Positions 59,501-64,000 of a stretch of 64,000 nucleotides of DNA are shown here, one piece after another; the stretch's first letter is position 1; the number at the start of each line of letters is the position of its first letter. A program made the position numbers and the translations under genes. The DNA is from Branchiostoma floridae (taxonomy: Eukaryota; Chordata; Leptocardii; Amphioxiformes; Branchiostomatidae): NCBI RefSeq assembly GCF_000003815.2, contig NC_049995.1, positions 14,741,564 to 14,805,563 on the forward strand, in the 5' to 3' direction. The notes beneath the pieces were generated by a model. It was not told the DNA's origin and ran no database searches. It saw only the letters and a program-made list of their open reading frames with translations.

Positions 59501-59933
59501 TCACATTGTTTACAACAATGCCTTTTGTTCTAGTATCATTCAGTGCTATTCAAATCATCCAGTCGACTCCAGAAAACATCTAAGGCTTCATATGAGATGG
59601 TAGAGACAATACATTACATAATGCAATTGTCGTTTTCTTTGGGGTTTTTTTAAGGCATCGTTAATTTTGCGACAATTTATCGCCCACTCACAGCCATACT
59701 TCCTCTTTCATAATTTTTGGTCAGAAGGCTGACATCGCCCAAGAAATATCCAAATATTTCGCCATTTTTCTGTCAGTTTTTCTCCGTTTTTGAATGCTTC
59801 ATAACTACTAGTATGTGCAGAATGTTCTAATCTATGTTTAGAGCACAGAAAATCTGAATTTCACCTGAAATTGGAGCAGTTTTTCCGTCTGCGCTGAGGT
59901 CAACTCGACTTGTGAATCCCGATGGTCCGCCAT
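50505..59933 (-). CDS. FAF2: FAS-associated factor 2 (UBXD8), 14 coding exons
   Basis: Rebuilt exons, in transcript order: 59865-59933, 58280-58348, 57702-57820, 57101-57131, 56774-56858, 56439-56468, 56021-56121, 54639-54724, 54092-54183, 53258-53435, 52489-52570, 52007-52096, 51089-51232, 50505-50684. All introns are GT-AG, all phases agree, and the total of 1356 nt gives 451 residues; human FAF2 has 445. Domains: UBA at about 14-55 (EKLLQFQDLTGI), a membrane hairpin at about 97-127 (GWLAWGYFLLMLPFRFTY), a UAS thioredoxin-like domain at about 150-280 (SLCAPEVIDFLGARSLFWAC), a charged coiled coil at about 286-350, and a C-terminal UBX at about 368-447 with the FPRR loop at 414-417. The family sits in the ER and lipid-droplet membrane, binds ubiquitin through UBA and recruits p97/VCP through UBX for ER-associated degradation. 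A GTGAGT follows the stop by one base, so a spliced 3' end is possible. Oddities: the exon 7 donor overlaps a retrotransposon insertion, and exon 10 has partial copies. Confidence 0.96.
51034..51082. repeat. CA microsatellite in FAF2 intron 13
   Basis: Imperfect cacaca repeats lie just beyond the exon 13 donor, within 50 bp of the splice site. Confidence 0.9.
51265..51675. mobile_element. MITE-like element in FAF2 intron 12
   Basis: The ends agagctgtgtacc and (inverted) agggctgtgtacc enclose about 410 bp. Inside both ends are repeats of aggtacaggta, and the word cggacctttacctgtacc recurs inverted as ggtcgggacctgtacc. A segment at 55185-55260 has similar caggtccaaagtccgg words. Confidence 0.6.
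51902..51976. repeat. CA microsatellite in FAF2 intron 12
   Basis: cacacaca runs with interruptions (acatacaca, aattacacac) precede the exon 12 donor region. Confidence 0.9.
52898..52963 (-). other. Exon-10-like copy, in frame: candidate cassette exon
   Basis: The 66-bp block is preceded by ttccag and followed by gtaggc. It begins and ends in the phase needed between exons 10 and 11, so inclusion would insert 22 residues without a frame change. Read in that phase it gives NLLMHVMEKNEPALAKVMAD, close to the end of exon 10 (ARLMHVMEENEPALAQVRAD). No stop codon interrupts it. Use in mRNA is unproven. Confidence 0.5.
53084..53145 (-). pseudogene. Exon-10-like copy, frameshifted
   Basis: The 62-bp copy has the same ttccag acceptor and a gtaagg donor as the genuine exon 10. 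It lacks four bases relative to the 66-bp copy (at the EEN codons), so inclusion would shift the frame. Confidence 0.7.
53491..53605 (-). pseudogene. Copy of the exon 10 5' part, decayed
   Basis: From a good acceptor (ctacag) it follows exon 10 closely through the segment encoding REHKMTVVARLEGVV. It has a 2-bp net insertion near its start, which leads to an early stop. It ends at the equivalent of DEL without a donor. Together with the copies at 52898 and 53084, it shows that both halves of exon 10 have been duplicated locally. Confidence 0.8.
54827..55170. mobile_element. MITE in FAF2 intron 7 with 6-bp flanking repeat
   Basis: The terminal inverted repeats are ccacaccaatttaatttctt...ggttcacgga and its inverse, about 31 bp with one or no mismatch. 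cttagg lies directly outside both ends (54821-54826 and 55171-55176). The interior is AT-rich with an a-run at 54871-54883. Confidence 0.8.
55553..56017 (-). mobile_element. 5'-truncated CR1-like non-LTR retrotransposon in FAF2 intron 7
   Basis: The element is in the same orientation as FAF2. It starts within a reverse-transcriptase ORF, ends in a 3' untranslated part, and then shows three tandem units of about 56 bp (atacagatacagaagctt...gttacgcc...gggtggttataccggctatat). The 12-bp sequence tacctggctgta lies at both borders (55541-55552 and 56018-56029), spanning the exon 7 donor. Part of that repeat (tacag on the minus strand) could also come from the tail. Confidence 0.85.
55749..56018 (-). 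pseudogene. Retrotransposon ORF2 C-terminal remnant
   Basis: The 89 codons match the extreme C-terminus of CR1-group ORF2 proteins: MMYKRTNKLVDVPTDKYL, then LYFPRTIVEWNLLSPSTV and SLDSFKERLQ. The reverse transcriptase and endonuclease domains are absent. The frame ends at 55749, followed by the 3' untranslated part. Confidence 0.85.
56018..56029 (-). promoter_or_regulatory. FAF2 exon 7 splice donor within a target-site duplication
   Basis: On the minus strand this reads tacagccag then gta. The first nine bases are the end of exon 7 (YSQ) and gta starts the intron. The identical 12 bases recur at 55541-55552, at the far side of the retrotransposon. The current donor continues into the element as gtatga; the downstream copy continues as gtagct. 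Confidence 0.8.
57191..57541. mobile_element. hAT-like MITE in FAF2 intron 3
   Basis: The ends cagggcctgaaata and (inverted) cagggctcgaaata enclose 351 bp with several inverted gtgcaggta/tacctgcac words. The flanks ctagt and ctatt could be a decayed 5-bp duplication. It starts 59 bp beyond the exon 4 acceptor. Confidence 0.75.
58094..58217. mobile_element. Palindromic MITE, family B, copy 2
   Basis: The arms (aacatggtgtattcctgtatcacc at 58117-58140 and its imperfect inverse at 58193-58215) and the outer word gtaagacataaataaaat match the element at 46228-46391. The centre is diverged. It lies in FAF2 intron 2, about 60 bp beyond the exon 2 donor. Confidence 0.75.
58953..59133. repeat. Nested palindrome in FAF2 intron 1
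   Basis: agcctggaatcca(a)tcttgttagctttgttccgctcccga and its near-perfect inverse form arms of about 45 bp (about 58965-59075) around a 20-bp GC-rich loop. Outside, tagctccca (58954) and its inverse tgggagcta (59124) make a second stem. A partial extra copy (ctggaatccgctggataccaggcta) follows at 59139-59163. Confidence 0.85.
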
Positions 59934-61480
59934 GTTGGACAATTTTCGTCCGGAACTACACGGAAATCAACGAAAATTGCCGACAGCTGGCACGGAAGCT
60001 AGCGAACTACTCCGGAGAAGAACGAATATGCAGCAAATCACAATTTTTGGAATAGTCGACTTTATAGGGGTTTCTTTAATTCAACATAATACTAAATGTA
60101 TATTTTTGGATGTAAAAAACACCATCTTGATTTATAAATTTATGAATTAAAAGTATTATCTACTGAGTTTAATTCATATATTTATGTAAATAAATGTATG
60201 AATACTAAGTTGTTTGTTAAAATTATCCAATCTTTCCATTTTGACCCTTTATATTATTTTCGACTTGTCTGTTTAGGGTTAAAGGTGAACTGTAGCGTCG
60301 GAGGTGTACCTCCCACTCCGATAACACGAGGTTTGTTTGTTATTTTCCTTCCCTGCACGTCCCTGCGTCTTCAAAAAACATTTCTCCTGACGCGAAAGGT
60401 TTGTAGGAACACGTAAGAACTCTTTTCTGTGCATTGTTTTCTGCCTTTACAATGAAAAATGCTATTTATTATGACGGATTCGAATTCATTTATTATGCCA
60501 CACACCGCATGATAAACAACTTGTGACAAAAACAGGTCGCAGGCTTCTGTATTTTTCCTTGAACTTGTAGTTTTCTTTTTGATGATAATCTTACAGTACT
60601 TGAAAGGTTTTGGTGTTGTTCTTCATTGAAAGAAATGTGCAAATTGGAATTGTTTGAAGTGAATCTCAGGTCAGATTTGTGTTGTGTCCTGTGTCCCAGA
60701 CTGGAAGCAATTTGCATAAGAATTTGGGACGCACGGTCCTGTCAATCACAAATCACGGCGTAAACAATGATTATTTCCGGTTATTGTTTCAGGGGATTAT
60801 TTTTATCTGTACGCAGTGTATGATTGATGCTAATATTAATTACAATCTTGAATTATTAATGCACAATTAAAACCGTTTCTTGGAAATTGAATCAATCAAA
60901 TAACTAGTATAGATTTCTTATATCTTATCATTATCATCAATGACAATGACACAAGCCCTTGACCCCAGTAAGAAAGTGAAGTGCATGACTTGAATGTTTG
61001 TGTAATTATTTTATTTTTGATTCCCATGGTGTCCAGAATGCAGCAATATGTAAATCGTACACATCAAAACTGACGCTATGTTTACCTCCATTAAAAGTTG
61101 AGGTATTGTTTTTTGTTTGTAATATTTGTTTGTTTGTTTGTTTGTTTGTTAGCATGTGGGAGAGAGGTCAAGAGGAGGCAAAGGTCAAGGACATTTTAGG
61201 TCACCGTCTTGGCAGTTTTCCTTGATACTGCAGCAGAGCTTCCGCTTTTTGTATCTTTTGTCCTGGATATGCTATTGTCTTAATCTTTTGTTGCAGATAC
61301 TAGTAGTCTAGGAGAGGGGTGGGTGAGCCTCAGAGGGGTCCCTAGCTTCATGTTCTGGAACTGCAGGGGCATTCATGTCTGTCAGCTGGACACAAAACCA
61401 AATGGGAACGATGATGACATATTTACCATTTCAGATTGTCTCCTTTTTGTTTATTTATCTGTTTGTGTGTTCGTTTGCAG
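59934..61480. promoter_or_regulatory. Shared upstream region of FAF2 and the linker-histone-like gene
   Basis: The two start codons point away from each other, with about 1.57 kb between them. It must contain the FAF2 5' untranslated start. It probably also holds a 5' non-coding exon of the right-hand gene, whose first coding exon is preceded by an acceptor (tttgcag ending at 61480). I could not identify that exon, nor a TATA box. A tttg microsatellite lies at about 61128-61150. Confidence 0.45.
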
Positions 61481-61498
61481 CCCGAATACTCCGTAACC

Positions 61499-63376
61499 AT
61501 GCCAACCAAGAAGAGCTCCTCCGTGAGAATGGAGGAGGTCCTGGAAGAGGCCATTAACACGACGGGGGGGCCCAAGGGCGCATCGACCATCGCCATAAAG
61601 AAGTACATCGCGGCCCACTACCCGCACCTGGACATCGAGAACAGGACCTACCTGCTGAAACAGGCTGTGAAGAGGGGCGTGTCTAAAGGCCAGCTCAAGC
61701 AGATGTCAGGGACTGGCTTCACAGGATTCTACAAGTACGGAACTGAAATGTCTTGTCACACATTCACTCCCATAGATCTGTATTTACTTCAGGTGTACTT
61801 GAGTCTAGATGTCAACATTTGTATGTATGATTGTAATTTTGTATGTATATTGGGTGCAGTACTATCAATGAACATTGGACTTGGATTTGGAATGTCAGAA
61901 TATTATTTGTTAGAAATATAGCTTTTTGTAACTATATTCAAATCAGCATGATTACTATTATCAAAAGTGCTGTGATCTCCTTCAAGTTGATGAAATAATT
62001 AATTTGTTGCAAAATCTCGTCATTGTAACAAATATATTTTGTATGTTATTTCTGGAGAAGGAATGTCATGATTTCCACAGGGCTAGATTCAAACGTTGTC
62101 AAGTCAGTGGGAGCTTTCTCATATTACTTGCTTCAGCCTTCAAGGTTTCTCTTCTCAATCTATGTTTGATACAATCTGTCTATGTCTTCTGTAGGCTGGT
62201 TGGTGGGAAAAAGGAACCCAGCCTGACCAAACGACAGAAGGACGCTGCCAAGACGGCAGCTAAGAAGGTCGTCAGCAAGCACAGGGCTGTCGTCAAGAAG
62301 GTCTCGAAGCCGCCGCCCGCCTTCTACCGGGATCCGGACGAGAAACCGACAACTATTGATCTGTTGGAGGAGGCCATCGCGATGGTTGGGGGTGAGTTTT
62401 CTTCTTTTCTTTTTAAACACATTGTTTCACATCACATGATGGTGAGAGAATATAAGACAAAAGGCAGAGAGACTTGGCTAAGGAACATGGAAGTTCGATT
62501 CCTGATATTTCTGGTACACATTATGTCCTTGGGAAAGGCACTTTGCACAGATTTTGTCACTCCACCCAGGTGTAAAAATGAGTACCTGATCGGTCAGGAA
62601 GGTAAAAGGCTTACAAGAAGGTTGGGCTCTGCCTACCAATCATCATCATCCGGGCGTGCTGGTTGCTGCCTACCAATACTGTGCCCTAGACACAGTCAGA
62701 CTAACAACCCACTTCCCCTACACTTTTTACACCCTCAAGAATGGACTATGCAGGGTTCTACTTCTAGCTAGTGCATTTTAGCGTAGTGGGCCACTACGCT
62801 AAAATTTGTGACCCCTACGCTAAAATAAGGGCAACTACGCTAATTTTTAACTAGTGTAGTGGTGCTTTGCTGTCATTTGCTTGTTCAACAATGACTAATA
62901 AATGTCTGAACAATGAAAAATGATGATATGCCACTCAAAACTGACCCCAAAATCCTAACTTTTAACTCTACATCTTCAAATCTCACTGTGGAAGGACCAA
63001 GACCCCCACCCCCCTTCCACACCAATATCCTGATTAGTCGCTTTGCTACAATGCCATTCCCACTACGCTAAGATAAAATCCTGGCTAGAACCCTGCTATG
63101 ACTACATTACCTTCCTCTAGTAATATGTTTGTCTGTGTCTGTGTAGGAGTCAAAGTCTGCCATCTCTAATCACCTTGTTTGTCATCTACAGGTCCAAAAG
63201 GAGCCTCAGCCCAGGCAATCAAAAAGTACCTGGCAGAGAACTACCCAGACACCAAGAAACACCTCGTTAAACAGGCACTGGTACGGGCGCAGAAGAAAGA
63301 CCTGGTCAAGCAGCTGTCGGGCACCGGTGCATCGGGCACCTTCAAGTGGATAGGCCCCAAACGAAAGCCAAAGTAA
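61499..63376 (+). CDS. HP1BP3-like protein with two linker-histone (H15) domains
   Basis: Coding exons are 61499-61734, 62195-62391 and 63192-63376. Splice phases agree (AA|G and G|GT) and 618 nt give 205 residues. Residues about 8-79 form a first H15 globular domain (MEEVLEEAIN, GPKGASTIAIKKYI, YLLKQAVKRGVSKGQLKQ, SGTGFTGFYK). A lysine-rich linker follows (80-127, RQKDAAKTAAKKVVSKHRAV). The second H15 domain is at about 128-200 (TIDLLEEAIAMVGGPKGASA, LVKQALVRAQKKDLVKQLSG). Linker-histone globular domains bind the nucleosome dyad and linker DNA. Vertebrate HP1BP3 has three such domains and a long basic tail; somatic H1 has one. Here the protein stops ten residues after the second domain. The last bases contain a possible donor (ccaaa|gtaatt), so a longer isoform running into the gap at 63876 is not excluded. 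The intron after residue 144 splits the second domain after its first helix. The exon at 61481 has 18 nt before the ATG. Confidence 0.85.
62450..62715 (+). mobile_element. tRNA-derived SINE in intron 2 of the H15 gene
   Basis: An A-box-like tggctaaggaaca and a B box agttcgattcc (62492-62502) are followed by gggaaaggcactttgcac, tcactccacccaggtgta and gtacctgatcggtcagg. The 3' part ccaatactgtgccctagacacag is the motif repeated in tandem at 10.1-11.0 kb. Confidence 0.7.
62751..63095. mobile_element. hAT-like MITE in intron 2 of the H15 gene
   Basis: The terminal inverted repeats are cagggttcta and its inverse, extending through (a/t)tttagcgtagtgg. The direct repeat ctatg flanks it (62746-62750 and 63096-63100). 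Inside are several copies and inverse copies of cactacgctaaaat. The acceptor of exon 3 lies about 95 bp downstream. Confidence 0.85.
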
Positions 63377-63875
63377 TTGATATTTACATGTATTTGCTAT
63401 CATCTTAACTTGTGCTCAACATTGATGTTTTTTTATCCCTTCGTGCAACAATATTACATACTATAATGTCCAATAAGATGCTAACAAAAGTATTTTCTGT
63501 GTGAAAGTTATTCAAATGCTTTGTGAACTATAAAAATTCATAACTAGAAAGGCCGACATTTGCTTAAGAGCAAATACAGCATATTTCAGCCATACCCCTT
63601 CCCACGCAACATTGGACTGTTCCAAATCACCCCTGCGCAAAAATGGAACATCCTCTTAACAGTACATTATCCCCCAAAGTGGACTGGTATTGTGAATTGA
63701 CTCCAGGTAAAAACAGAGCTTGCTTCTATTTTTCAGAAAATGACAATAATCACACCTTCCATTCAGAAAATTTTCATCATGACTGAAAATTGTTGAATGA
63801 CTTCATGTAATGTCATTAACAATTTTCAGTACGATAACTAGGTGTAAGTTTAAAAAAGTATAAGCTCCTGTGAAT
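63377..63875. other. 3' flank of the H15 gene with a hairpin
   Basis: No clear aataaa was found. actgaaaattgttgaatgac (63782-63801) is inverted at 63812-63830. The sequence then ends at the gap. Confidence 0.5.
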
Positions 63876-64000
63876 NNNNNNNNNNNNNNNNNNNNNNNNN
63901 NNNNNNNNNNNNNNNNNNNNNNNNNNNNNNNNNNNNNNNNNNNNNNNNNNNNNNNNNNNNNNNNNNNNNNNNNNNNNNNNNNNNNNNNNNNNNNNNNNNN
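63876..64000. other. Assembly gap (N to window end)
   Basis: All bases are N up to the end of the window. Confidence 0.99.

Noticed and set aside
61735..61921. Continuation of the first H15 exon to a stop at 61921
   Set aside because: The H15 fold ends at FYK. The donor at 61735 and the acceptor at 62194 join in phase to the lysine-rich linker, whereas the read-through part has no family resemblance.
62004..62771. 255-codon frame in the H15 gene
   Set aside because: It contains the second coding exon but reads through both flanking introns and a SINE. Splice phases and the protein family support only 62195-62391 as coding.

Overview
The window looks like nuclear DNA of an invertebrate deuterostome, most probably a cephalochordate (amphioxus, Branchiostoma). 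The grounds are the gene structure (short exons, GT-AG introns of a few hundred bases), protein sequences close to but distinct from vertebrate ones, an intronless BTB-Kelch gene of a kind that is strongly expanded in amphioxus, and a dense load of MITEs, tRNA-derived SINE pieces and CR1-like retrotransposon tails. Two runs of N (11815-11914 and 63876-64000) are assembly gaps. The species call is an inference; no rRNA or mitochondrial marker is present.

Layout. From 1 to about 44.5 kb I find no convincing protein-coding gene. This part is a mosaic of at least twelve mutually unrelated tandem arrays with units of about 120-400 bp (near 4.1, 5.7, 10.1, 13.1, 15.5, 16.6, 19.2, 20.2, 21.1, 24.1, 30.2, 31.4 and 32.2 kb), fold-back elements, a MITE family present at least four times (3.73, 6.78, 33.5, 34.96 kb), two pogo-type MITEs, an internally deleted mariner element with intact ends (28412-28986), and tRNA-like SINE heads.

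From 44.5 to 64 kb there are three genes. An intronless BTB-Kelch gene (44584-45960, +) encodes a probable cullin-3 substrate adaptor with a shortened BACK region. A 14-exon FAF2/UBXD8 orthologue (50505-59933, -) was rebuilt exon by exon; all splice phases agree and give 451 residues: UBA, membrane hairpin, UAS thioredoxin-like domain, coiled coil, UBX. About 1.57 kb away in divergent orientation lies a linker-histone-like gene (61499-63376, +), three coding exons, 205 residues, two H15 globular domains, most like HP1BP3.

The most interesting points lie inside FAF2. A 5'-truncated CR1-like retrotransposon (55553-56017) sits exactly at the exon 7 splice donor, and a 12-bp direct repeat containing that donor flanks it, so the insertion appears to have duplicated the splice site. 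Exon 10 is surrounded by partial copies of itself; one (52898-52963) still has an acceptor, a donor, an open frame and matching phase, so it could be a cassette exon. Nothing in the window looks like an operon, CRISPR array or prokaryotic system.
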